Below, in pieces: positions 45,563 to 60,060 of a stretch of 64,000 nucleotides of DNA. Every line of letters begins with the position of its first letter. Positions within the stretch are counted from its first letter, which is position 1. The notes beneath the pieces were generated by a model. The model was not told the DNA's origin and did no database searches. It was given only the letters and a program-made list of their open reading frames with translations. This DNA is from Zopfochytrium polystomum (Eukaryota; Chytridiomycota; Chytridiomycetes; Chytridiales; Chytridiaceae): positions 1-64,000 of the forward strand of contig JAIVFJ010000046.1 in assembly GCA_025765615.1 (NCBI GenBank), in the 5' to 3' direction. A program made the position numbers and the translations under genes.

Positions 45563-46392
45563 AACGGGGGGTTAGGGGGGAAGAAAAAAAAATTAAGTAA
45601 AATCTAAAAAGCACGGGGCAGAACATGGTTAAGTGTTCAACCGAAAAAACAGCGGGAGACCAAAAAAAAAAATATCTCAAGCTTCGGTTTAAAGCTTGGT
45701 CGTGAGAGGTAGAGTTATACCTACGAGAAAATGGGGAGGGCCGGGATGGGCGAGCAGATTCCCATAATACCCGCCAAAAACCATTCGCTTGCGGTACCAC
45801 ACATTTCTGCAGCCTAGCAAATCGGTTCAGTTGGTTCTGCTCGAACACGCTGCTGCTGGCCAGACAGTCCTCCGCAAAACCGCATTGGTTTCTCTTTCGC
45901 CCACCTGCACATCATCACCATGTCGCCGTTCAAGTTCGCGTTCCTGATGGGGAAACTAGTCTCTTTGGGAGGTGTTGGAATATGCACCGTCATAGAACAT
46001 AAGAAAATTTGATTGCAGACTTAGCTTATCGCCTGACCTTCGCGACCACTCCGTCTACTGGGGCTGGGGACTCGTATTTCAAAGGTCTCTTTTTTTTTTC
46101 GACCACTTCGGCCAAGAGCCCCAACATGCCCCCATGCGCCTGTGCTCTCGGCCCAATGTGCATGGGAGAGAGTACGTAATTTTTTACGAGAGGCTGTCAA
46201 AACAGACAGCCAACGACGCGCGGAGCGAAACATAACTTTCATCAAAGGGCGTCTCCAAACCATTGCCTTATTAGATTTTCAGCTGGGGAGGGAAGAAAAA
46301 AGAAAAGAGAGAAGAAAAAAAAAAAGAAAGTGACCGAGTGTGTGTGTGGGAGCAAGCAAAAAACGCGATCGGTCCAACAGGAGATTACTTCT
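45563..46392. other. Gap between convergent LSM7 and methyltransferase genes
   Basis: About 830 bp. Apart from one 30-codon frame at 45920-46012 nothing is recognised; A-rich at 45583-45610 and 46300-46330. Confidence 0.5.
45920..46012 (+). CDS. Possible micropeptide with one membrane helix
   Basis: A 30-residue frame with a good CACCATG start context after a pyrimidine-rich leader. It starts MSPFKFAFLMGK, continues with a hydrophobic LVSLGGVGICTVI and ends HKKI, which resembles a single-pass membrane micropeptide with a basic end (KKxx-like, here HKKI). No homologue is recalled. It could equally be chance or a first exon. Confidence 0.25.
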   Translation: MSPFKFAFLMGKLVSLGGVGICTVIEHKKI

Positions 46393-48224
46393 TCACCAAT
46401 GACCAAACCAGCACATCAGGGCGATCCTTTCCTGGTCGGGACCGCCCGGCTTCCTAAACTTGAGCGCAAAGCGGTCCGTCAGGCGATCGACGGGCTGGTC
46501 CTGGGACCACGCCGGCTCCGCCTTGTTGTCGCCGGGGACGCGGAGCGCGTCTTCCTCGACGCCGACGAGCTCGAAGCCGCACGACGTAACCTCGCGCACG
46601 ACCAGCGACTCTTCAATGCGGTGCAGCCGTATCGCCGTGAGCGTGGCCGCCTGGTCGTCGTGCACCTGCGACGGGGCCGCGGCGTGGTCAATCACGACAA
46701 GGTGGCCGCCGGGTCGGAGGAGGCGGTACGTCGACTTTAAGAAGGCTTCGCTCAGCGCGGGGGGGTTGGCGGCGCCGAAGCTTTCAGAGCCTTCGGCGCG
46801 TGCGTCGTGGTAGTTGTTGTACGTAAACACCAGATCAAAGAGCGCGTCCCACCCGAGCCAGGTCTGAGTGCAACCGGGGCATTCCGGGTCCTTGCACATT
46901 GGCGGGGTTGGCGGAGTGGGATCCACGTAGTCCGAATAGAAAAACCGCAGGGGTCCATACTTTTAAGGGTGTGGGAAGGAGGGCAAGCACGAATGAAAGA
47001 AAAATAAGAAGGGTTGGATGGGGTCGCGAATTGCGAACATTATAAGAATCATGCCCTCAAGTCGGGGTCAAAGATACACACGCCAAGTACCGGATTGGTT
47101 CCGTTCGGGTTCTGGGTTTTGTCTGCGAGAGCAAGGCGTTGCTGAATCAGTGGTTCTGCAAGGGCGCCACCGACGAACGAAGACGCGAAGGAAGAGTTGT
47201 TCGATTTTGGTTAGAGTTTGCTGCCAGATAGGTCCTCGACAGTCTCGTCAAGGGGAAGAAACGACGCGCGCGGATAGGCGACGCGAGATGAGAAGACGGG
47301 GAGTTGCGAGGGGAGATCGCGCCACATTGGTGGAAGACCAAAGCTGGTATTGCCCTACCGGACGAAGGCCTCCACTCCTTCACGTTGTGGCACCAGACAG
47401 GTAGCCTGGTGAGCGGGACCAAGAGGGTAGACCAGTACCCATCCCACGAGGAAAAGTCGAGGATGCGGTCGTTCGGCTTGATGTCCAGGAACCGCAGGAT
47501 GCGAGGTGGGTTGCGCAGCTGGTCTCGCTCCAGGTCCTTTGCCAGCCTGTTGGGAGAGAGGCAGATGCAGGACGTCGATTTGAACATGGCCTCAAGGCGC
47601 TGCACATCGTCGGCAAAGACGAGGTGCGCGGGTAGGGAAGGGAATCCGGCGTCTGCGGGGCCTCCGGTGTTGGGGTCGATGCGCATACTATGGCCGTGTT
47701 TTTTTTTGGGGGGAACGGATACAAGAGGGAGGTTCAGTACTTGAGCTACAGTCGGCCAACCTCTTCGACCAGGTGCGTGAACCAGTCCGCGCGAGCAGAG
47801 TGGGGAGTGGGGAAGTATTCGGGCCGGAGAGGGGCGAAGAGAGGGCATGTTGGGTGTGTGTGTGTGAGTGTGTGTGTGTGTGTGTGTGTGTACGATTTGG
47901 TCGGCGCGGGGGAGATGCGTGTCCGACCGACCTTAATGCGTGAAGTTACGTTTTGGTGCTGGATGACAGAGGGGGGCGCGGACTGGATGGACGAGCTTGG
48001 TTATTTCTTTCCTCCTCGCTCGCAGTCCAAAGGGCGTTCTGCCACGCGATCTCTTTGGCTCTGGGGGGGGACACGGCGCGCTGTTCGTTTAAATCGACGC
48101 TGAGTGACGGGGTCGGAGCGACGAGCGTTAGAGCGCTTGGTGGGTTGGTGGTTGCAGTGAGGGATTTTGAAGGAAGAGGAGGGGGTGGGACGGGTTGTGT
48201 CGCGGCGGTGAAAAAAGTCCGCAT
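46393..48224 (-). CDS. Class I SAM-dependent methyltransferase of the COG4798-like type
   Basis: Predicted small-molecule or protein methyltransferase; the substrate is unknown. Exons 48224-47950, 47687-47384 and 46959-46393 agree in phase (2, then 0) and give 381 residues. The first exon is a Ser/Pro/Thr-rich leader starting MRTFFTAATQP that could be a mitochondrial presequence. Family elements: RILRFLDIKPNDRILDF before the SAM loop, FDLVFTYNNYHDA as motif IV region, TYRLLRPGGHLVVIDHAAAP, HRIEESLVVREVTSCGFELV and DRFALKFRKPG at the end. The usual glycine-rich SAM loop (GxGxG or GGGYYT) is replaced by SSWDGYWST, so cofactor binding may differ. A CT tract on the + strand (48300-48402) lies just upstream. 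Confidence 0.65.
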
Positions 48225-48322
48225 GGGCGGGTGGTCCTTCTCGATTTCGCCTACTGACCGATTCTGGCTTTTCTTCCTTTTGTGCTGCTGTATCTGCCTC
48301 TGTCTCTCTCTCTCTCTCTCTG

Positions 48323-48404
<82 letters not shown>

Positions 48405-49249
48405 CCGACCCTGTCGCTTGCCTTTTTAAGGGCGAGAGCTTGCCAGCTCATTCGGCGGCCGTTGGATCGGCAAGTTTCCCGTTGCATTGAGGTGGAAAAT
48501 GACTTCCTTTGAACGTTTGCGAGGTCGATTGTTATTAATGCTGTGAGCGACGAGGGGGCCCATGGTGGATGCCGCACTCCGACGCCGACGAGAAAAGCTC
48601 CGACGCTCCCGACGGGGTTCGGACGCCGCCCCGAAGGCGGCGTTGGACCACGACAGTGCGTTTGTATTGTAGCACATTCCTCATCAATTAAAACACAATG
48701 TCTCTCATCGCCGGTCCAGGACAGGCTGCACGTCGCTGGTCCCACACCGTTGCGGCGAGTCGTTGTTGTCCTTGTTAAGTTAGTTTTAGAGTGTCAACAC
48801 ACCAGTGCGGCTGGACCTTACCATGAAAGTTCTTTGGATGAGAGGGGCAACAGAGACGGGCTCGGGAGGAACCTTGAGAAGAATGCCACCGCTCCTGCTT
48901 AATGTTTCAGAAGAAGGGCCACAACTCCTACCGTCCCATGTGTGGTGGTCATCATCAGCGAGTCACTGCTGTAATCGTCATCGCTGTTGTCGAGTACGCC
49001 ACGGTCTTAACAGTGGCCGGAATCTTCGCTGTCGTCGACACTCAAATTCCTTCCTATATTACCGTCGTCTCATGCACCGTTATCAACGTCGCGCGTCAAA
49101 TGCGTATTTGCTGTTGGACGCCTCCCAGCCGCTCTCTCTTGTCCTTTGTGTGATTCAAGCACTGGCCGCCTCGTTGCTGTTGCCGTCCTGGCCGCAAGCC
49201 AGACCACACGGCACACACGTTGAGCAGCGCAGCGATTCCCCAGCGCTTC
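48225..49249. other. Upstream region of the methyltransferase gene
   Basis: Contains a (CT)n tract at 48300-48402, 76 bp upstream of the methyltransferase start. The rest (48430-49250) has short frames on both strands without recognised family. Confidence 0.5.
48300..48402. repeat. (CT)n tract next to the methyltransferase start
   Basis: About 100 bp of CT with a few TGT interruptions at the left end; it reads as GA in the sense of the minus-strand gene. Confidence 0.95.
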
Positions 49250-51660
49250 ATATCAGCCGCTGGCGCTGCTGGCTCCGCCAAGCACCAGCTGGTTCACCTT
49301 GCTGACGTGCGGGGCGGCCTTGTAAATGATTGCGGCAGGCTGCTTATTCGAGTCGCCGGCGGTGGGCGACGACAACGCTCTGCCGAGGATGCAGTCGATG
49401 TGGAAGGCGGCTTCGAGGTGTGCCAAGTGGCGGAAAGCGAAGCAGACAGCCCTGCGGACCTTCATGGTGTTAGCGTCACTGAAGGCTGTGTTCGACGTGC
49501 CGTCCGCAAGGTCCTGCAGGCGCAGAGATTTGGCTGAGGCGACGTGGGGCAGCTAGTAGGGCAGGGATTGGATGAGGCAGGCAGAGTGGGGAGAACAGGG
49601 TTGGAGGAGACGTTGCGAGAGTCCGGGTTGCAGATTCGTTTGCAGACTCTGTTCTCTGCAGCGTAATTATCTGATGCTAGCGTTTCGGTGGCGGTGAACG
49701 TTTCTCTTAAGAGAAACCTGAAGATATGAGCGGTCTCCGCCCGTGACGGAAAGGCTGCACACACACACCCACAACTGGAACTGTGGTGGCCGCTCTGGAT
49801 GCGCTCGGGACACTTGCGCCTCTTATTGGTGGTGGCAGCGGGGGTGTCAAAGGACTGGTGGCTGCGGTATACCTCTTTTGTTGTTGTTCGTGGTCTACAC
49901 ACTCACTAACCTCACGCAAGCGCTGCATTTTTTTCCTCTTTCGCCTTTTCTCGAAGAAACCTCTTGCGAGAAACAAGTGAGGATTGTCCCAGTTGTCCCC
50001 AACTTGGCCGGCAGCTGCGTCGGAGGCGACGACGACGCGTGTCGGCTCCGTCGCTCAAACAGCCGACGTGCGAGGAGCTGCTGCGTATACAGCTGCTGCT
50101 GCTGAACCGAAACCTGCAGCGCCTGCAGCAGCTGCTGGAACTTTGCCTGGTCCAAGGGCATTCTGTACGCCAGCGGTCCAACCGGACGCGATCAACAGCA
50201 ACGGATCCCCGGCGCCACCAAAGGCCCGATGGTGGTACTGGCTCCCGACCGTCGCGTCCTGGTTCAACGCGCTTACGCTGCCCCTCCGCGCCAAATCCGC
50301 GTGCTGCAAGCGAGGGAGTCGAAGGAATGCCGTATCTGGAATATGAGCTGCGGCGGTGCTTGGTGCATCTGGGAGGGGGACACCAGCTGCGGGCCGGGGC
50401 GGGATTGGTGCGGGAGGGTGGTGTGGTACGGGTTGTGCGGGGACTGGGCGGCGTGGGAGGGCGGCGACGATTGTAGACCGATTGTTGCGAGATGGGCGCG
50501 ATCGTGACGTGGCTGGCTCCGTACTGCCACTGCTGTTGGTGGCACTGGCTGTGCACGGGGTCGGATCCGCTCCAGGTCGGGAAGCGCGCGTGGGATCCTC
50601 GCTCCGTTGTCGCTCTCCTTGGCCCGAAATGCGTCGAGGACGACGATCCCCCGGACGTTCCGTGTATCTGGCCGCCCAAGTCGTGCGCCACGATCCGCGC
50701 GGGCGGACGCGGGCCGAGGAACGACACGAGCGGCTCGGGCGGGTCATGCGCCAACTCGTCCATCAAGCGCATATGGTCCACCTGCGAATCCGAGTCCCAT
50801 CGACCGCGGACGCCCAAGTTGCTCGGGATCGAGAACCTCCGCGACAGCTGCGGCGAGCCGGAGAGCGAGTGACGGCTGGACCCGTCGACGGACGCGGCGT
50901 CTGCAATCAGGCCGGTCAAGTCGTAGCCATGGTGCGGAAGGGTGCGTCTCCGTTCTGCCGATCGTGGAACGAAGCGTCCATGCTACCTCTCGAGGTGCGA
51001 GACGCGAGCGATCCTGGTCGGCCGCCGAGCGTCCGTCGATCTGCTCCCAATCTGCGGGGAACAGCCCGTCGCTGGACAGCCGAGGGGCGAGCGCCCGTCG
51101 GTCGGTCTTAGAACCGCGCCAAGGATGCCCCTCGATAAATAAGTGATCGCCGACCGCTCCCCCCGCTTCCCGGTGACCCGACAACAAGTCCGGCGCGATC
51201 CCGTACATCGCCGGATCGATCGAGTGCGCCGCCCCGAACTCGCCCTGCGCCAATTCGCCCCCAGCCCGCGGGGCAGCGCTTGCCGCACGTCGTTTTCAAA
51301 CACTTGCGAGGGCGCCTTCCGAAGACCCAGGAACCCGGCTTGGTTGTCGGTCGGCGTGTTGGGAGCGCGTGGCGTTTTGGCTCGCCGGGCTGCAAAGGAA
51401 TGTGCAACAGCGAAAACCTTTCTTGGAAGCTGCTCCCGGTGCTGTCCGTTGCTGTAGACTCCATGCTGTAGTTCGCCTCTGGCAGGTGCCCGACGGCCGA
51501 AGGTGTTGTCAAGCCGAATCCGCGGGGTCGGGTGGGATCCAAAAGCGCCTCCGGTCCGCCGCGACGTCAGCGGCGAGTTGCGCGACGACGCGCTGATCCT
51601 CCCCACGGAACAGAGAATTGACGACGGCCGCCTCGCTGTTACTCTAACCTGGCTATGCAT
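49250..51660 (-). pseudogene. Frame-broken coding-like region of unknown family
   Basis: The minus strand contains protein-like segments in succession but in different frames: TGSSFQERFSLLHIPLQ (about 51420-51470), AGFLGLRKAPSQVFENDV (about 51280-51340), GEFGAAHSIDPAMYGIAPDL (51180-51245), SLSGSPQLSRRFSIPSNLGV (50810-50870), PSQMHQAPPQLIFQIRHSFD (50295-50360), AGDPLLLIASGWTAGVQNAL (50155-50215), AKFQQLLQALQVSVQQQQLY (50080-50145) and AFRHLAHLEAAFHIDCILG (49380-49435). Neighbouring segments need changes in both directions, so single errors do not explain it. No convincing introns separate them. I recognise no family; the Gln-rich helix suggests a regulatory protein. It could be a decayed gene, a gene with many short introns that I failed to place, or noise in GC-rich DNA. 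Confidence 0.3.
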
Positions 51661-51779
51661 CGACGGCTGTCCGTCCCCGCCATCAGCGCGTGCTTCCGAC
51701 CGCAGAAGCCGGCACCAGAACGTCGAGGAGTCGTCAGACCGCCGACACGATAGCGGTACGCGAGAGCGTTACCACTAGA

Positions 51780-53460
51780 CTCAGTGACACGATACTGAGA
51801 CAGGGCACTTTATTCTTAAAATCTTACCGATTTGAAACCTTAAGTGAAATGTTCAAGAACCTCATTTATGTGTTTGCTCAATTCAGGCTAAAAATTGTTG
51901 GTTTTAACGATAAGATGGAAACCATTCCCAACCGCGGACGACGACACAATGGACGCGGCTGCAGGGTCGTCGTCGAGACGGGCGCTCGCCAATTCGATAA
52001 GCAGAGGATTTCTGTTATGGGCTGTATCGTTTATCGCTGCGGAGCGTGTCGCGATTTTTTATCGCGATTTGAAACCTTTATTTAATCTCTTTCTTCCAGA
52101 TGAGACCTTACGGTAAGGCTGGCCATTGGCGCGCTTAAAATATTGGTTTTCCTCATGCTTGTCCTGCAAATTTTACCTAATTTTTAATTAAAAAAAAATT
52201 CAGCGAAAAATGGAATAAACATGCCAATTAACGGGAAACCGGATACTGATATCGAAATTCGGATATTCGTTAATTTTTCTTAATTTTTTCAATTACAACA
52301 TTTTAAAATTTGCCCCGTACCCTTCCATTTCTAGCGCGCCGTTGGCGATTTTTAGCAAATTTTTTGGCCAGCTTGTCGAAAGAAAACCGAAATTTTTGAC
52401 GGATACCAGGCTTACCTTAAGGTTCCAGACTACACCGAGAGACAACCGAAACCAGACCACACTTCGGAACATTTACATTTTTTCTGAAACCTGAAAAAAA
52501 AGAAACCACGCCTGCAGCTCTGAAGCAAGGAAACACTCACCATGAGCTCACGGAAGTGGAAAGTACAACCGCATTTTCAAAGCCTCCTTTTTATTTCGGT
52601 TTAGGCCTTGTCTTTTTGACGAATACTGGAACAAGGGTAGATTTTGCAGACGTCGGCCTCAAATTTGCTGAAAAAAGCGGAACGACGCCTTGATCTGAGA
52701 TCTTATCACAGGCTGGGATGACATTTTTATTGTGTCACCCATTCAGTACCAGAGTCAAATTACAGATGGTGAGAAGTTCTGCTCTACGGCGGTTTCATTG
52801 CCTATTTGAGACTATGAATGAGTACTAAATACTTGGAATGCAATGCGGAAGAGGCTGGAGCATTGCAAACCAAGCGATCATTATTAAGTGCAAATTGTCG
52901 GCCGTCGGTTGTACCAACTTTGCAACATCCACAGCTGTCCACATTGAGAGAGGAGCATTTTTCTGGTCTCCCACTTCGTCGACTCACTGAACCTGGCTGC
53001 TGATTGGAATTTTCAGCTCACTGGAGTCTCGAGAAACAATTTTCTTTAATTAAAAAGCCAAACATTCAGCATTGGAAGTCAATCAGCCAAATGTGTCCGT
53101 TAAACTATGACAAATGCCTCTTCAACCATGTTACAAAGGAAGACTAACTATGAATTGCTGAGATGTCCCATTTTCGGTACGGAAAAAAAATGGATGAGTC
53201 GCTGGTGGGCCCATTTTTGCCATGAATTTCGTTATTGGTAGCCAAGAGGTTGGATTCTCTTCTGACGACTTATGATGCCCGCAGCCACAACTCGTTGAAG
53301 CAAAGATCCAAGGATATGGGTGCATGAGGACAAAAAATCAGCGAAAAGGCCTACAGATGGGATTGCAGTACCGAATTGGTCAAAATTCGCGACTCGTTTC
53401 AGTGTGCTGCGGTAAAATGAATGCAACTATTCAAAGGGCAATAAGAGTCTGATCATCGCG
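51780..53460. other. AT-rich island without genes
   Basis: About 1.7 kb clearly richer in A and T than the flanks, with A/T runs (52185-52200, 52265-52315) and no coding signal. It contains the imperfect inverted repeat 52105-52423 and two copies of CGATTTGAAACCTT (51828, 52066). It may be a decayed transposable element; no transposase recognised. Confidence 0.5.
52105..52423. repeat. Imperfect inverted repeat of about 320 bp (MITE-like)
   Basis: The left arm begins ACCTTACGGTAAGGC (52105-52119), then CCATTGGCGCGCT (52123-52135). The reverse complement of the right end reads ACCTTAAGGTAAGCC (52409-52423), and further in CCAACGGCGCGCT (52333-52345). The order of the matching blocks is the same in both arms, with insertions between. 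The interior is AT-rich and non-coding. Confidence 0.5.
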
Positions 53461-54581
53461 AAAATTGGCTGGACTTTTGCTAATGTACCAACTGCCTGGG
53501 CTTTCCTGGAAGCCAAGACGCTGGCCTCGCCTGCCGGCGGATGACGAAGGGCTTAAAGCCTGGGCTTGTGACGTCTTCCTTTGGGGCGAGGACGAGGATG
53601 ATGGAGTCGGTATCGAAGGATGGAGGGAAATGGTTGGAAGGAGTAGATGTGGGCTCGCCGCACTGGTCGAGAAACTCGAGGACGCCCCTTCGACCCGCTG
53701 TCAGCAGAAAATGCGCCAAGGGTCGTGGGGTGTCGTCGTGATCGTCCCAATTTTTTCGCCTGCAGCAGACGTGCCGAAGGCACCAAAGCTGCTCTTCCCT
53801 CGATTTCTGGATTATTTGGCTGCTTTGGCAGCGACGAAGTCGAATTTGTGTGAGTGGATTTGTGTTGGATGTCTTCATGTTTATTTTTCCCTTTTGGTTT
53901 TTTGGTTTTTGTTATAGTTTTTCCCTTTCTCCTTTCGCTCTCGGATTTTTACTTTGCCCAGTCCAAGCCCACCGGCATGGCTTCCACGAGAATGTGCGCT
54001 GGTGAAAGTGGTTCTGGCTCCTCTTCAAAAAAAAAAAAAAAAAAAAAAAAAGGTGGGTACAAAATGTTTCACGCTCTCTATTTACCATTTACCTCTTTCA
54101 CTTCAAGCTTGCATTTGACCCGTCTGGGTCCGCTCTGAGCAAGCCTTGGTCGTGAGGCCTTAAACTGCTTGTAAGAGTGATACCGTATTCATTCTCACGT
54201 GCACTGACCATTTTGCCTGTCTTGCTTGACTATACGTTGGCTTTTTACTCAATTGTCGGTGGCGTTGTACACCATCGTTAATAGTAGAAGAGGGAAGTCC
54301 AAAAAAAATAAAAAATAAAAAAAAAAACCATTGGAGGATTCCTTTTTTTTTTTTGGGCATCCACAACAATGAACAAGTGAAGTCAACTTCACCGCACAGC
54401 ACGGAGCACACAGCCCTAGAGGAACAGTGAAGAGGAGAAAGATTAAGTAGACGAAACGCAAATACAACACACACTACAATACACACTAAAAGCGATCTCG
54501 CGAAAAAAATAGGTGGGAATGAGAAAAGGGAAACGCACCCTCCCTGACGACGGGCACTCACTCAATCTTGTTCCGCAGCTC
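53461..54581. other. Gap before the photolyase 3' end
   Basis: GC content rises again at 53465. A minus frame of 132 residues at 53480-53878 contains SIILVLAPKEDVTSPGFKPF but no family resemblance. There is an A tract at 54027-54050 and an A/T-rich stretch at 54300-54355. No gene accepted. Confidence 0.5.
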
Positions 54582-56958
<2,377 letters not shown>

Positions 56959-58927
56959 GCTGTCTGCGAGCGGGTGGTTGAAGGTAGGTTGACAGGGGAG
57001 GCGAGGCGATGATGATGACCCGGTGCGAGCGCTTGTCTGAAATCGCTGGATGGGTGTGTGTGTGTGTGTGTGTGAATACTCTTGGTTTTTGGTTTCTGGT
57101 TTGTTTGGTTTTTCCATTTTCCATCTGTTCCTGGGTCGGGGGGAAATTGGATCTCCGATCGTGGCCACCACGAACAACAAGACCGTCGATCGGGGCGAAG
57201 GCATCGATTTGCAGCCCATCACTTCACAATGGACAGCAGCACATGGAAGTCGCGATGAAGCTTTTTACATCAAAAGAGACTTTTGTGAGGAGACTTTTTA
57301 AATCGAGCTGCACTCGCTTTCAGTGATCATACGATGCAACACAGCCGCTAGCCTCTTAAATCCGCCATCGGGGGTAACGTGTCAATGTCCGAGAAAAGGG
57401 GTTATTCAAATAGCGATCGTTTTATCTTGAGTAGGCACTTTTCATGCTTGAGTAGTTTTCTTCACCTTTCGCAACTCTTTTACAGGCGAAGTGCCAATCG
57501 AGAGCGTGGACAGCCTCGGCGTCTCCGTCTCAATCCATTCCCGCAGAGCTTACTCAATGTGCCGTGGATTATTCGCAGCTGTACAAGCCCCGCGAGTCGT
57601 TAATTATGAACCTTTGGGGTACGGAAAATAAGGGCTACATCTTTGCCAGACCGTATGATTCTATTTTCCCCTGATTGACTCAGTGGGATGGCTTTTCACG
57701 ACGTTTGACCAGGCTTTGATCCCTGATTTTAGCCACCTTTCTGACAAATCATAAGAAAACTTGCAACTCCGCTCCCAAACGTGAAAACCCGTTTTGAAGG
57801 ACGGCTGTGGCTTGGTCCTCTTCCCAGAAGGGTGCGATGCTTGTGAGGGTAAGCTGTTTGTGGTCTGCCAACGTTTGAATTGCTTTGTACTTTTTTTTTG
57901 AGTTTTATTGATCTCTAAAATTCATAATCAACTCCCACGGCATTAGAACGCAATATCTGTGGAGGTCGGTAGGGCTAATCACCGCCTCTACCAATGGAAC
58001 TCCTGTAAATCGCCTTTTCTCAAGGGATTGTGACCATTTCCTGTGGACAATTGGGGGGGGGTATGTGATTTTACTCGTAAATTTTTCTTTGATCCACCTG
58101 TGGAACGGTACGAGGAGAAGACTTGAAGTGTGGTGATGAAGGAAGCAGAAGGGGCCAATCGACCGAAAAGGAAAATTTTGCGAATTTTTTTTTTTTTGTT
58201 TAATTTTACACCTCGTTCATTTGAAATCAAGCGAACAGACAGACACACACACTCACACAAAGACAGACAGACAGGCACACAGACAGGTATCACGTGTTTC
58301 CCTTTTCTGTTGGTTGTTGGCGGCAAGCAGCAGCCCGTCGCGAGCCAAACCAACGCAGAAGTCCGCCACGTCCGTCCGTTCAGTGAGAACGAGAGAGCAG
58401 CGCGCGAGATCATCGTCATCGGGGTCATCATCGCCATCAATCATCAATCATCTTCCGGCGAGCGTGAGCGAGCTACCCGACGCACCAGCAGCTCGCAGCA
58501 GCACACAGCACGCAGCGTTCGGTAGTTGGGCGCAGCGTCCAGACCCCTCCCCACGGCTGCTTCCTTAATCCCACAAGCCTCCCGACCCCCGTCCCAGCTC
58601 TCCTCTCTCCCTCCCGCTAGATCGGGCCTCATCCTCTGCTCTCCGCGAACCACCGTTCGATACCACAGCTTGGACGCCCAGTCTCCCTTCGCGCCGCGCA
58701 GATCGGGCCTGATAGCTGACTACTGAGCATTGTGCTTGTCCCGAGGCTCCTTCCGAGCGAAACAGGCGAAACGGGAAAAAACCCAAAAAAAAACAACAAA
58801 CACCGCAGATCAGCGTTTCCCCCTGCACACAAGCTCCACACTCCTTACCCGGCCATCACCTCCACTTCCTCCTCCTCCATCCCTTACAAACCTCCTCCGC
58901 GTACCACGATTTGTTTTCTCCGCAGCC
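56959..58927. other. Intergenic region between photolyase (-) and ARL1 (+)
   Basis: About 2 kb between divergent genes. A short GT run lies at 57053-57073 near the photolyase start and a short CA/GACA repeat at 58240-58285. Pyrimidine-rich leader DNA at 58840-58920 precedes ARL1. No coding signal seen. Confidence 0.5.
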
Positions 58928-59837
58928 ATGGGCGCCTGGATGTCAAGTTTGCTCGCTCGCCTTTGGGGATCCAAGGAAGTCAGGATTTTGATTCTCGGGA
59001 TCGACGGGGCTGGCAAAACCACGATCCTTTATCGGCTGCAACTCGGGGAGGTAAGGCAAGCCTTCCTTTTCTACGTGCGATGCCGGCGCGGCGGATGAGG
59101 GCGGGAGGGGGCGGGGCGGGGGGTTGGTTACTGTTGAAACTCCTGCGACCTCCGTCCCCTTTTTTCCCTTGAACCCCAATTCCCTCACGCGCGACCCTCA
59201 CAGATCTCGTCTCCTACCAACAAGTGCCATCTCTCCTCACTTCCACCACCTACCACCTTGAACTTTTTTGCTAACTTCCGGTTCCTTCCTTGATCACATT
59301 TAGGTTGTCACAACGATTCCAACGATCGGGTTCAATGTCGGTTCGTAAACAGTTTTCCTCCTGTTCCACCAAGCATTCCCCAAAAGCTGAGCTCATCCGA
59401 ATTCGCCCGCGTTCCACCCCAACCGAAATACAAAAAAATTACCAACAGAAACCGTCACCTACAAAAACATCAAGTTTCAAGTATGGGACCTGGGAGGCCA
59501 GACATCAATAAGACCGTACTGGCGGTGCTACTACGCCAACACGGACGCCGTCATTTACGTGATCGACTCGAAGGACAGAGACCGCCTCTCGGTCACAAAG
59601 GACGAGCTCTTTGCCATGTTGGAAGAGGAGGAGCTGAAGAACGCGGCGCTCCTCGTGCTGGCCAACAAGCAGGACTTGGAGGGCTCCATGACGGTCGCGG
59701 AGGTCTCGGAGGCGCTGTCGCTGACGGACCTGAAGAGCCGGCAGTGGACCATCTTCAAGTGCAGCGCAATGACAGGCGATGGGTTGACCGAGGGTCTTGA
59801 CTGGCTGGTGAACGTCGTGCAGGGCAACAAGGCGTGA
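58928..59837 (+). CDS. ARL1: ARF-like small GTPase ARL1
   Basis: Golgi GTPase that recruits golgins and other effectors to the trans-Golgi. Exons 58928-59050, 59304-59340 and 59449-59837 agree in phase (0, then 1) and give 182 residues, the usual length. MGAW gives the N-terminal glycine for myristoylation. GTP-binding motifs: [19 protein letters not shown] (P-loop; Arl1 has DGAGKTT), [15 protein letters not shown] (switch I), [17 protein letters not shown] (switch II) and [23 protein letters not shown] is the SAK region. [20 protein letters not shown] is typical for Arl1 rather than Arf1. Exon 2 is only 37 nt. Confidence 0.97.
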
Positions 59838-60060
59838 CCGGGGCGGGGCGAGGGGGGCGGAGGAAGAAGGGGGGAAACTAAAAAAAAAAAAAACCGAAAA
59901 AAAAACTCAGGAAAAACACAGAATAATGGATTGTTTAGAAGTCTTCTCTCGTGCAAAATATAATGTAGTTGAAGAAATGGCCGGCAGTAGTAGCAGTAGT
60001 AGTGGTTGTTGTTGTAGTTGTAGTTGTAGCAGTTGTAGTTGCACGGTCGTCATCACAGGT

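Noticed and set aside
53480..53878. 132-codon minus frame before the photolyase gene
   Set aside because: Some protein-like stretches, but no family, no splice support and a competing plus frame of similar length.
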